Origin: Snodgrassella alvi wkB2
GTDB taxonomy: Bacteria > Pseudomonadota > Gammaproteobacteria > Burkholderiales > Neisseriaceae
DNA: 64,000 bases
Direction of reading: 5' to 3'
Assembly (NCBI RefSeq): GCF_000600005.1
Contig: NZ_CP007446.1
Span: 2,196,894-2,260,893, forward strand
Shown here: piece by piece, positions 1-9,862 of the stretch
Numbering within the stretch: the first letter of the stretch is position 1
Layout: every line of letters begins with the position of its first letter
The notes under the pieces: model-generated
The model's database searches: none
Seen by the model: the letters and a program-made list of their open reading frames with translations, nothing else
What the model was told of the DNA's origin: nothing
Made by a program: the position numbers and the translations under genes

Positions 1-635
1 ATCTGCTGCGGGGCATTTTGTTCAATTGTTGCCGCCAGCAAATCATCAATACGGTTATCCTGTAGTTTGAATTTACCCAGTACCAGCTTATGTTTGAATT
101 CACATAAACCAATTACGGATTTAGGCGGAATAATCTGTACAAACTGATTATCAACAAACAGCGTACCAATTTGCTCATCGGTAAAATAATGCAGTTTGAT
201 GTGATCGATACCTTCAATTAATCTGCCGGTATTTTTTGCCTGAATAATTTCCATAGCAACTTCATCAGACAACCGGTACCCTTGCTCCAAAGTTACTTTT
301 TTAATTGCCTGTTCCTTATAACTCTTCCAGTACAATGCTTTAGTAGAGGGTTGAATAATCTCTACCAGCATTTCTTCTTCATAACGCAGCACAATCTCAT
401 CATCAGCCACATTGACATAATGACAATATTTTTCTACCAGCTGCGGATAAAAATTGAGCAGTTTTTCGGCAATAGCCGATTCAATCTTAGTATCAGCTAA
501 ATCCACCAGATAATGAGTAATGTTGACAAAAGGATCCCAGAAAATATGCTGGCCTGCGGTAATGATAGTATTAATTTCACCGCGTTTAGTGACAACGGCC
601 AGCTCACCTTTTTTCACATTAATTATATTCAACAT
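1..635 (-). CDS. SPFH/slipin-family protein (partial, runs off left edge)
   Basis: An open frame of 211 codons starts at ATG 635-633 and stays open to the window edge, so the 3' end is missing. The predicted N-terminus reads MLNIINVKKGELAVVTKRGE, followed by hydrophobic and beta-rich segments ending in a GLCEFKHKLVLGKFKLQDNR-like stretch. This resembles the SPFH (stomatin/prohibitin/flotillin) domain as seen in slipins; no clear N-terminal membrane helix is visible. An AGGAGA-like ribosome site lies just upstream. It is the first protein gene behind the sigma-54 promoter and tRNA-like gene at 909-1144 and is divergent from rtcR. Slipin genes are known in some RtcR/RtcB RNA-repair operons, so I infer it belongs to such an operon with rtcB expected to the left. 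The family call rests on my reading of the translation, not a database search. Confidence 0.7.
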   Translation of the reverse strand, partial: MLNIINVKKGELAVVTKRGEINTIITAGQHIFWDPFVNITHYLVDLADTKIESAIAEKLLNFYPQLVEKYCHYVNVADDEIVLRYEEEMLVEIIQPSTKALYWKSYKEQAIKKVTLEQGYRLSDEVAMEIIQAKNTGRLIEGIDHIKLHYFTDEQIGTLFVDNQFVQIIPPKSVIGLCEFKHKLVLGKFKLQDNRIDDLLAATIEQNAPQQ

Positions 636-908
636 ATTAAATCTCCTTTTTTGGCAGCCAGCAAAGAGAAGAGACACAATCAAACGGATTAAGTAACGAA
701 ATAACAGGGGAAAACTGATATCTTTAAACATTCAACTAACTGCTTATGGCTCATCAATTTTTTGCCTGCTATCCGGTTTTTTTACCCGGACAGAATCATT
801 AATCCGTTTATTCTGTGCGGTTAACCGGTTTTTTCGTGCCTTAGCTTTACTGCTTTGCTTATTTCCCTTTACTGGCTGGTATTGCTCAAACAACAAATTA
901 CTACAATA
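636..908. other. spacer between slipin gene and tRNA-like gene
   Basis: About 270 bases that should be transcribed leftward with the slipin gene. A Lys/Arg-rich minus-strand frame ending at 744 is open but has no convincing start or ribosome site. I see no clear terminator, which fits read-through from the tRNA-like gene into the slipin gene. Confidence 0.4.
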
Positions 909-983
909 TGGCTTTTGAAACAGGAGTCGAACCCGTGACAGATTGGTTTGGTACCAATTGCTCTACCTCTGAGCTATTCAAAA
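909..983 (-). tRNA. tRNA-like gene, anticodon CCA, non-canonical A33
   Basis: The minus strand folds into a complete cloverleaf. The 7-bp acceptor is TTTTGAA/TTCAAAA, then U8-A9, D stem GCTC/GAGC with loop AGAGGTA, anticodon stem ATTGG/CCAAT with loop TACCAAA, variable CTGTC, T stem ACGGG/CCTGT with loop TTCGACT, discriminator G73 and an encoded CCA end. The anticodon is CCA (Trp-type). Position 33, almost always U in working tRNAs, is A, and the first acceptor pair is U1:A72 with four A:U pairs in a row. It lies between rtcR and the slipin gene, downstream of a sigma-54-type promoter. It is therefore probably not a normal translational tRNA but an RNA made with the RNA-repair operon (sensor, decoy or sacrificial substrate; inference). 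Alternative: a degenerate tRNA-Trp, or a relative of the tRNA-mimicking module of bacterial Y RNAs. Confidence 0.72.
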
Positions 984-1034
984 ATTTTCCGGGGGAAGGA
1001 AATGTCTTTCATACCAGGGAATACATGTTGATAA

Positions 1035-1076
1035 TGCGAATAAATCAGTCTTTCGATTAATTTAATTCCATTCGCA
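1035..1076 (-). other. hairpin in leader of RtcR-dependent transcript
   Basis: An inverted repeat with TGCGAAT and ATTCGCA arms (7 bp) encloses a second, imperfect A/U-rich stem closed by a GAAA loop when read on the minus strand. It lies between the predicted sigma-54 start (about 1115) and the tRNA-like gene. It could be an RNA-processing or protein-binding element; function unknown. Confidence 0.45.
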
Positions 1077-1125
1077 ATGTACCCTGCTGCCGTAAAAACA
1101 GTATGTATTTCAGACAATATCCTTA

Positions 1126-1144
1126 TTGCAATTACCGTACCAAG
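1126..1144 (-). promoter_or_regulatory. sigma-54 (-24/-12) promoter for tRNA-like/slipin operon
   Basis: Reading leftward the sequence is CTTGGTACGGTAATTGCAA. It has the invariant GG and GC dinucleotides with 10 bases between them and matches the TTGGCAC-N5-TTGCA consensus except for one base in the -24 element. Transcription would start near 1115 and run through the leader hairpin, the tRNA-like gene and the slipin gene. The divergent neighbour is a sigma-54 activator, which makes this an RtcR target by context. The AT-rich stretch 1145-1302 would hold the activator sites. Confidence 0.75.
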
Positions 1145-1302
1145 TCCGTAAATTTCTAAAATAAAATTATTAATATATTGTTTTTTATTACAAAAATAAA
1201 TAAATAATTTTATTTTCAATAAAGTACTTTTAGTTTTATTTTCGTAATTTTTTATAAAATATTATATAATTTTATTTAATTTTATATAACTAATAATAAA
1301 TA

Positions 1303-2934
1303 ATGGACAAGAAAAATATTGTATTCGGTTTTTTAGGCAATGTACTTGACCAGCGAGGCAAAGGAAGAAAACGTTGGACACGCTGGCGCCCTACTATTGA
1401 TATCTGTAATCATCCGGAATGGCCGGTTTATCGCCTGGAACTGATTTATCACACTCAGGACAGCAAACTACTCGAAGACATTATTCAGGATATTAAAACC
1501 ATTGCCCCGGATACACAGGTGAACCCGATTCCAGTTCAGATACAGGATCCATGGGATTTTGAAGAGGTGTATACCTGTTTACTGGATATTGCCAAAAACT
1601 ATACTTTTAATAATGAGCAAGAAAATTATTATCTGAATATTACCACCGGTACCCATGTAATGCAGATCTGCTGGTTCTTACTGGCAGAATCACGCTTTTA
1701 TCCTGCTAGACTGTTACAACCCTCGCCGCCGGCCAAACCGTTAGCATCGCCGGAAAACCTTGCCGCAGAACCTATAGCAAATCAGCCACTGTACCCCAGC
1801 GGACAAATAAACATCATTGACCTGAATCTGAACCGTTACGATCAGATTCTGACTCGCTTCCAGCAATATGCTAATCAAGCAACAGAACTGCTCAAATCAG
1901 GTATAGCGACAAAAAACCGGCATTACAATCAACTAATCAACGAAATAGAACAGGTTGCCAGCCGCTCTCATGCGCCTATTTTGCTATGCGGCCCCACTGG
2001 TGCCGGTAAATCTTTTCTTGCCCGGCAAATTTACCGGCTTAAACTGAACCAGCATCAGATTACCGGACAATTCGTAGAAATTAACTGCGCTACCCTGAGT
2101 AGCGATAATGCCATGTCTACACTGTTCGGTCACATCAAAGGTGCTTATACTGGTGCCAGTCTGGGCAGAAACGGCTTACTCAGACAGGCGGATAACGGCG
2201 TTCTGTTTCTGGATGAAATCGGAGAACTGGGGCTGGATGAACAGGCTATTCTCTTAAAGGCGATTGAGGAAAAACAATTTTATCCGCTAGGTGCAGACAA
2301 ACTGGTATCCAGTAACTTTCAGCTGATTGCCGGAACCAACAAAGATTTAAAACAGGCAATTATCCGCGGTACTTTTAGAGAGGATTTATACGCACGTATC
2401 AATTTATGGAGTTACCAGCTACCGGGACTTGCCGAACGTAAAGAAGATATCGAACCGAATATTGATTTTGAGCTGGCACGATTTGCGCAGGAGTACGGTA
2501 CCATGCCGCGTTTTAATCAGCAATCCAGAGACCGTTATATTCAGTTTGCCACATCGGCTATGGCAACATGGCCGGGTAATTTCCGTGAGCTCACTGCTTC
2601 CATTACCCGTATGGCTACTTTATCCATACAAGGAAACATCACTCTGGAACAAGTTGAAAATGAAATCCGGCGTTTACAGATACACTGGCAGCAGGTAACT
2701 CTTTCTGATGCGCTGATTCCGGCTGAAATTGATGAATTTGACCGGTATCAGCTGGAAAAAGTCATTGAAGTATGCCGGAAAAGCCGAACTCTATCCGAAG
2801 CCGGCCGGTATTTGTTTGCTGTATCCAGAGCACAAAAACAGCGCGCCAATGATGCAGACAGGCTGAAAAAATATCTGGCCAAATTTGATTTAAGCTGGGA
2901 GCAGATAAAAGACAGCATCAGTAAAGGCAATTAA
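1303..2934 (+). CDS. rtcR: RNA repair transcriptional activator RtcR (sigma-54 dependent)
   Basis: A 543-aa bacterial enhancer-binding protein. Residues about 1-190 form the RtcR N-terminal domain of the CARF/Rossmann type, with an LNITTGTHVMQ motif near 111-121. The AAA+ domain has Walker A GPTGAGKS (230-237), the sigma-54 contact loop GAYTGA (280-285) and Walker B LFLDEI (301-306). The C-terminal part carries a helix-turn-helix-like segment. In this family the N-domain senses RNA ends and relieves inhibition, and the ATPase then opens sigma-54 promoters of RNA-repair genes. It is divergent from the sigma-54 promoter at 1126-1144, so that unit is its likely target. No clear Shine-Dalgarno precedes the ATG; the upstream region is extremely AT-rich with a TATAAT at 1265-1270. 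Confidence 0.93.
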   Translation: MDKKNIVFGFLGNVLDQRGKGRKRWTRWRPTIDICNHPEWPVYRLELIYHTQDSKLLEDIIQDIKTIAPDTQVNPIPVQIQDPWDFEEVYTCLLDIAKNYTFNNEQENYYLNITTGTHVMQICWFLLAESRFYPARLLQPSPPAKPLASPENLAAEPIANQPLYPSGQINIIDLNLNRYDQILTRFQQYANQATELLKSGIATKNRHYNQLINEIEQVASRSHAPILLCGPTGAGKSFLARQIYRLKLNQHQITGQFVEINCATLSSDNAMSTLFGHIKGAYTGASLGRNGLLRQADNGVLFLDEIGELGLDEQAILLKAIEEKQFYPLGADKLVSSNFQLIAGTNKDLKQAIIRGTFREDLYARINLWSYQLPGLAERKEDIEPNIDFELARFAQEYGTMPRFNQQSRDRYIQFATSAMATWPGNFRELTASITRMATLSIQGNITLEQVENEIRRLQIHWQQVTLSDALIPAEIDEFDRYQLEKVIEVCRKSRTLSEAGRYLFAVSRAQKQRANDADRLKKYLAKFDLSWEQIKDSISKGN

Positions 2935-3013
2935 CGCTATTTCCTGCCTGTGATCATTATTTCTTATTTGAGTTTCAGCAGCTATTATACGAAATAAAAT
3001 ACACAAAAATACA

Positions 3014-3355
3014 TTATTTATTTATCATATTAAGCAGGCGGGTTCGTGTTTGTATTAATATATCTATTTGTTGTTCAATCTTTTCTAACGTCAGATTAAT
3101 ATTTTTCAGGTAAATTTCACAAGGCTCAAATTTACTGTTTTGCTCATGCCAGCAAGGCAGTATTTGCCGGATAATTTTTAACGAAAAACCGGCATTATTG
3201 AGCTGCTGAATCAATTTTACCCTTTCTACATCTGCCTGCTGGTATTCACGGTATCCGGATTGTGTACGCGCCGGTGTCAGCAATTTTTCCTGTTCATAAT
3301 AGCGCAGCATTCTAGGGCTGATTGCGCTTTTTCTGGCTAATTCACTGATTTTCAT
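3014..3355 (-). CDS. MerR-family transcriptional regulator
   Basis: A 113-aa protein when started at the ATG at 3355 (MKISELARKSAISPRMLRYY), the standard MerR beginning; the longer upstream frame is ignored. The N-terminal winged helix-turn-helix has the RxLRYYE signature, followed by a coiled-coil dimerisation helix and a short C-terminus without an obvious metal-binding cysteine pair. Single cysteines occur at PCWHE and FEPCEIY. It is divergent from the EthD-like gene and probably controls it through the operator at 3366-3397. The effector is unknown; the proteins closest in style are the small AdhR/YhdM-like MerR regulators. Confidence 0.85.
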   Translation of the reverse strand: MKISELARKSAISPRMLRYYEQEKLLTPARTQSGYREYQQADVERVKLIQQLNNAGFSLKIIRQILPCWHEQNSKFEPCEIYLKNINLTLEKIEQQIDILIQTRTRLLNMINK

Positions 3356-3365
3356 TTTTACTCTG

Positions 3366-3397
3366 TTGACTTTAACACTACTGTGAAACTTTATCAT
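3366..3397 (+). promoter_or_regulatory. MerR-type promoter/operator for the EthD-like gene
   Basis: TTGACT (3366-3371) and TATCAT (3392-3397) are separated by 20 bp, the over-long spacing typical of MerR-regulated promoters. An imperfect dyad (TTTAACAC / CTGTGAAA) sits in the spacer. It lies between the divergent merR-like gene and the EthD gene. Confidence 0.6.
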
Positions 3398-3430
3398 TAT
3401 TCGCACAACCCACAAACTGAAAGAAAGAAA

Positions 3431-3835
3431 ATGATTAAGTTAACCATGTTAGTAAAACGCCTGCCCAATATTACTTATGAAGAATTTGACCAATACTGGA
3501 TCGATCATCATGCTCCGCTAGTGGCTTCTGTGCAAAACGTTTTAAATATTACCCGCTATGTACAAACCATTCCGCACCGTTATCCCGAGCTGGATAAAAT
3601 AATACAAAACGGGCGTCAATCTCAAAATTTTGTTTTTGACGGCATGGCTGAAATATGGTGGCAGAATCTGGAAAGCATGCAGAAAAACCGGTCTTCACCA
3701 GAAGCCGTAAAGGCATTAAACGCATTAATGGAAGATGAAAAGCGCTTTGTTAATCACACACAATCAGTTGTCTGGTATGCAACAGAACGCCTGATTATTA
3801 GCAACACTAATTTTCAGACAATGCCATTGCGCTGA
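3431..3835 (+). CDS. EthD domain-containing protein
   Basis: A 134-aa ferredoxin-like alpha+beta protein starting at the ATG at 3431 behind GAAAGAAAG; the longer upstream frame lacks a good start. The N-terminus MIKLTMLVKRLPNITYEEF and the downstream FDQYWIDHHAPLV block are characteristic of EthD proteins (dimeric alpha/beta barrel). Members are small accessory or degradative proteins of uncertain chemistry. Divergence from a MerR regulator with a long-spacer promoter suggests inducible expression by a small molecule or stress. No catalytic function can be assigned. Confidence 0.75.
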   Translation: MIKLTMLVKRLPNITYEEFDQYWIDHHAPLVASVQNVLNITRYVQTIPHRYPELDKIIQNGRQSQNFVFDGMAEIWWQNLESMQKNRSSPEAVKALNALMEDEKRFVNHTQSVVWYATERLIISNTNFQTMPLR

Positions 3836-3848
3836 ATCAGAGTCAGGC

Positions 3849-3885
3849 AAAAAACTTGCCTGCCGGCAAAACAGCAGGCAGGCAA
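3849..3885 (-). terminator. terminator downstream of galU
   Basis: On the minus strand, TTGCCTGCC and GGCAGGCAA form a 9-bp stem followed by GTTTTTTG. It lies just beyond the galU stop codon. Confidence 0.65.
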
Positions 3886-3928
3886 ATAACAAAACTAGAT
3901 ACATTTACGTATGAATTCCGGTATTGCG

Positions 3929-4801
3929 TTAACACACCATGCGCTGCAATAATTTTTTAAAATCTTCTCCTACCAGAGGATGTTTCATACCATAGGCCAC
4001 TGTTGCTTCCAGATAACCAAGCTTATCACCGCAATCATAACGTCTGCCGGCAAAAGCATACGCAATCATTTTCTGTTCAGTCAGCAACCGTGCAATAGCA
4101 TCAGTCAGCTGAATTTCTCCACCAGCACCCAGCGGTAAATTAGTCAGAAAATCAAAAATTCGTGCAGACAAAATATAGCGCCCAACCACACCCAGATGTG
4201 AGGGTGCTTCATCCGGATGTGGTTTTTCGACAATACTCTTTACATAATCAAAATCATTCTGATGATTAATCTCGACAATACCGTAAGCACCCGTCTGCAG
4301 CGGATCAACATTTTCTACACCAATGACATTACAACCCGTATGGTAATACGCATTCATCATCTGGCTCAACGCACCTGGGTGTGCATCAATCAAGTCATCT
4401 GCCAGCACCACAGCAAAGGCTTCTTTACCCACTGCTGCCCGACTGCATAAAACCGCATGCCCCAACCCCAGTGCGGCCGGCTGGCGAATATACAGACAAG
4501 TCACATTGGGCGGCAGAATATCCTGCACAAAATCAAGCAATTTATTCTGATTGCGGTAAGCCAACTCTGTTTCCAGTTCATAAGCCTTATCAAAATGATC
4601 TTCAATACAGCGCTTATTCCTGCCGGTAATAAATACCAGTTCAGTACAGCCAGCAGCAACAGCCTCTTCTACCGCATACTGAATCAGTGGTTTATCCACT
4701 ATCGGCAACATTTCTTTCGGGCTGGCTTTAGTAGCCGGTAAAAACCGTGTCCCCATACCGGCCACCGGAAAAACACACTTACGGATTGGTTCAGCTTTCA
4801 T
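3929..4801 (-). CDS. galU: UTP--glucose-1-phosphate uridylyltransferase
   Basis: A 290-aa cytoplasmic nucleotidyltransferase that makes UDP-glucose from UTP and glucose-1-phosphate for polysaccharide and LOS precursors. The N-terminus has the diagnostic [20 protein letters not shown] loop (nucleotide binding), followed by [15 protein letters not shown], the VLADDLID metal/sugar site and the [10 protein letters not shown] segment. Length matches bacterial GalU. It starts 6 bp after the ligA stop, so zipA-ligA-galU appear to form one transcription unit ending at the terminator near 3849. Confidence 0.96.
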   Translation of the reverse strand: MKAEPIRKCVFPVAGMGTRFLPATKASPKEMLPIVDKPLIQYAVEEAVAAGCTELVFITGRNKRCIEDHFDKAYELETELAYRNQNKLLDFVQDILPPNVTCLYIRQPAALGLGHAVLCSRAAVGKEAFAVVLADDLIDAHPGALSQMMNAYYHTGCNVIGVENVDPLQTGAYGIVEINHQNDFDYVKSIVEKPHPDEAPSHLGVVGRYILSARIFDFLTNLPLGAGGEIQLTDAIARLLTEQKMIAYAFAGRRYDCGDKLGYLEATVAYGMKHPLVGEDFKKLLQRMVC

Positions 4802-4807
4802 TCAGAT

Positions 4808-7246
<2,439 letters not shown>

Positions 7247-7263
7247 TCAGGAAAAGGAAAAAG

Positions 7264-7298
7264 AAATGGCAAACCCCGTTCTGCGGCTTGCCATCTCT
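7264..7298 (-). terminator. stem-loop between zipA and ligA
   Basis: An inverted repeat (AAATGGCAAACC / GGCTTGCCATCT, with a GC-rich internal stem) lies in the 91-bp zipA-ligA gap and is followed on the minus strand by TTTCTTTTTCC. It could be a weak terminator or an mRNA processing/stability element inside the operon. Confidence 0.45.
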
Positions 7299-7325
7299 TT
7301 ATAAATTTAAAATATTCAGGCAATA

Positions 7326-8591
7326 TCAGGAAAACAGTCTTTTGGCCAGTTCACTTCCCGGCTCCAGATCAACCTGCTTCATTTCCTTTTGCCGGTCAAC
7401 TACATAGCGGCGTACCTCACGCAACCACTCTGTGGATAACTCTTCCACTTTATCATTAACCAGATCCAGACCCAGCTGACTGGATAATTTCACAGCCATA
7501 TCCATAAACTGATCAAAACATTTCTCGCCGTTTGGTATATGTACTATATCAAACAACATACTGAATCCGCGATAATTTTGATTTGCTAACAAAGTAGAGG
7601 TAAATGGTGTGTTATCCAGCGTAACAATATTAAACAAAGGCTCGCCATCAGTATCAGCATAAAAAAATGCACCATCATGCCCCAGCTCAAAGCCCTGTTT
7701 CTCAACCGCAGAACGCAGCTCCGTTCCGCTGACATTCGTACGTGATACCAGATGAATCGCAATTGTCTGGTCAACCCTTGCGCACAAATCATCCAGTGGA
7801 CGCGCCACATCCAGAAAAGTATTAATATCCGTTAACAGCAGCTGACCATCCATCTGCTCAGCGAAACGATTGGCCTGTTCGCCAAAATGCGCCAGCTCTT
7901 CATGAGTAAGCAGACCACTGCGGCTGATTGCCTGCAGACCAACCACAAAACCCTGATAATAAACACTGGGAATCGGTTCAGCTATCTGGTAACGGTCATC
8001 CATCGTACAGCCCACCAGCCGGAAACGGGAACGGCTACTCAATCGCGGCATTGCATGTAATTCTTTCGGCTGATACAACGCAATATAGGCCAGATAATCA
8101 AAACGTACATCAAACCACGGTAGCGGCTGTTTAGACATATCCCGCACATCCAGCAAAGCTTTACGTCCCTTTACCGGAACCGTGCGTGATAATGGCGCCA
8201 TATCAATATGTGCTGCTGAATTTTCCGGTGCTGCAACGTTATCAGGAGCAGAAGATGCCGCTTGCACAGCAGACACATTCTCTTCTTCCGAAACTGTGCC
8301 ATCAATAACTTTTTCATCAGTGGCCGAAGTCTCAAATTGTTCGGCGGATGAATTATCAGTTTTATTTGCTTCCTCAGCCGGCGGCACAGTTTTAGTATTC
8401 ATTACAGACTGTGCCTCTGCACCATCCCGTACCGAATTGACCTGACTGTCCAGTAAAGCATCTTTATTGGCATGCCCGAACTGTTCGCGCAATTGTTTGC
8501 GGTATTGGCTTTCCTGATAAATATTATAGGCCAGTACCAACAGAATAATCGCAGCACCTATCACCAGCACAATCATTACAGAATCACTCAT
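7326..8591 (-). CDS. zipA: Cell division protein ZipA homologue
   Basis: A 421-aa inner-membrane protein. The ATG at 8591 (MSDSVMIVLVIGAAIILLVL) is preceded by AGGA at a good distance, so I prefer it to a TTG 18 bases upstream. Residues about 5-25 form a single N-terminal membrane anchor. Residues about 30-150 are an acidic, Ala/Ser/Glu-rich flexible linker, and the C-terminal 230 residues form the FtsZ-tail-binding ZipA_C fold. ZipA tethers FtsZ to the membrane and stabilises the division ring. Placement directly upstream of ligA, as in other beta/gammaproteobacteria, supports the call. Confidence 0.88.
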   Translation of the reverse strand: MSDSVMIVLVIGAAIILLVLAYNIYQESQYRKQLREQFGHANKDALLDSQVNSVRDGAEAQSVMNTKTVPPAEEANKTDNSSAEQFETSATDEKVIDGTVSEEENVSAVQAASSAPDNVAAPENSAAHIDMAPLSRTVPVKGRKALLDVRDMSKQPLPWFDVRFDYLAYIALYQPKELHAMPRLSSRSRFRLVGCTMDDRYQIAEPIPSVYYQGFVVGLQAISRSGLLTHEELAHFGEQANRFAEQMDGQLLLTDINTFLDVARPLDDLCARVDQTIAIHLVSRTNVSGTELRSAVEKQGFELGHDGAFFYADTDGEPLFNIVTLDNTPFTSTLLANQNYRGFSMLFDIVHIPNGEKCFDQFMDMAVKLSSQLGLDLVNDKVEELSTEWLREVRRYVVDRQKEMKQVDLEPGSELAKRLFS

Positions 8592-8682
8592 TACATTCCT
8601 ACCAGACAATTTGCGAAAACCGCAACTTAATTAACAGTTGAATGGAATTATAACTAAAAATACCCCTGCCGGCAGCCATAAA

Positions 8683-9267
8683 CTACAAAAGCCACTGATA
8701 TTCTGTCACTATCGGTAAACCATTACTGCGCAGCATATCCCATTCAAAAAAATGCCCCGGATCCGACTTTCGTCCCGGTGCCACATGCTGATGGCCGGTA
8801 ATCGCCTGAATCGGATAATGCGCACACAGCATCTGCAATAATGCATACAACTGCGTATACTGAGATGGCGTAAACGGTTCGAAATCACAGCCTTCAAGCT
8901 CAATTCCGACTGAAAACGCATTACAGCCATCCTTGCTGTTAAAACGTGATATTCCGGCATGAAAAGCCGCGTCATCACAGGAAACAAACTGAATTATCGT
9001 TCCATCCCGCTCCAGCAGAAAATGGCTGGATACCCGCAATCCGGTTAATGAACGCATAAAATCATCCGGTTCAGCAGCACCAATCTGATTAGTGAACAAA
9101 CGCTGTACTGCCTGCTGCCCGTATTCAAACGGTGGTAAAGAAATATTGTGCAATACCACCAGCGATACCTCAGTCTGTGCCGGACGCCGGCTGAAATTTG
9201 GTGACGGTACATGAATACATTGCTGTAACCAGCCATCTTTCCATACCGGCTTTTGTTCGCCCTGCAT
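8683..9267 (-). CDS. ampD: 1,6-anhydro-N-acetylmuramyl-L-alanine amidase AmpD
   Basis: A 194-aa cytoplasmic zinc amidase that removes the peptide from anhydromuropeptides in cell-wall recycling. The ATG at 9267 is chosen because AAGGG lies 8 bases upstream; a GTG at 9276 is an alternative. Family signatures are VVLHNISLPP (first zinc histidine), VSSHFLLERDGTI, ACDDA-like HAG region, GIELEG, and the C-terminal GHQHVAPGRKSDPGHFFEW block with the second zinc histidine and the DPG aspartate. It is separate from zipA (91 bp) and probably monocistronic. Confidence 0.94.
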   Translation of the reverse strand: MQGEQKPVWKDGWLQQCIHVPSPNFSRRPAQTEVSLVVLHNISLPPFEYGQQAVQRLFTNQIGAAEPDDFMRSLTGLRVSSHFLLERDGTIIQFVSCDDAAFHAGISRFNSKDGCNAFSVGIELEGCDFEPFTPSQYTQLYALLQMLCAHYPIQAITGHQHVAPGRKSDPGHFFEWDMLRSNGLPIVTEYQWLL

Positions 9268-9506
9268 CCTCTTCACCCTTGTAATAAAAGTGTTTACCTT
9301 AATACAGCTCTTATCCGGCGTCTACTTTTTGTGAAGAATCAGACAGAAATCCAAGCTAAGCAATCGTTTCCTGTGTGTATTCTGAAAAAAGAAAAAAAGA
9401 CCTTATTAAACATACAGAATTTCAAAATAACACATGTAAAACCAGCAAAATAACCAATTTTTCCAACAAATAAACAGCGACATAGATAAGAGAACACAGA
9501 AAACAC

Positions 9507-9536
9507 TTGCCAAGCCGGCATATATCTGGTTTAATG
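9507..9536 (+). promoter_or_regulatory. promoter of tRNA-Phe
   Basis: TTGCCA and TTAATG are separated by 18 bp and followed by a GC-rich discriminator, about 17 bases upstream of the mature tRNA 5' end. Confidence 0.45.
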
Positions 9537-9552
9537 CGCACTCTTCCCCGAT

Positions 9553-9628
<76 letters not shown>

Positions 9629-9630
9629 TT

Positions 9631-9658
9631 AATAACCGCTGAATGCGGTTATTTTTTT
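9631..9658 (+). terminator. rho-independent terminator of tRNA-Phe
   Basis: A 9-bp stem AATAACCGC / GCGGTTATT with loop TGAAT is followed by a T tract, immediately after the CCA end. Confidence 0.9.
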
Positions 9659-9862
9659 AACTGCATAAAAACAAAAATTCAATTTTTTTCCTTAAATAAA
9701 TCTTATAAATATTCAATTCCGGTATTGATTTTCTAATTACGCAACATTATCTAAACCATTTTTATTAATAAATTTGTGATATAATAATTAAAAATTATTA
9801 AATATTTGTTAATTTAAATTAAAAAATAACGAATAAAACAAACATCAACAGAAAAAATTACT

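Noticed and set aside
744-906. Lys/Arg-rich minus-strand ORF between slipin and the tRNA-like gene
   Set aside because: No start codon with a ribosome site and no recognisable family; likely chance.
909-983. Ordinary tRNA-Trp gene
   Set aside because: A33, U1:A72 and the position in a sigma-54/RtcR locus are not expected for the housekeeping tRNA-Trp; reported as tRNA-like instead.
974-1219. 81-codon minus-strand ORF over the leader
   Set aside because: It overlaps the sigma-54 promoter, leader hairpin and tRNA-like gene and has no plausible protein features.
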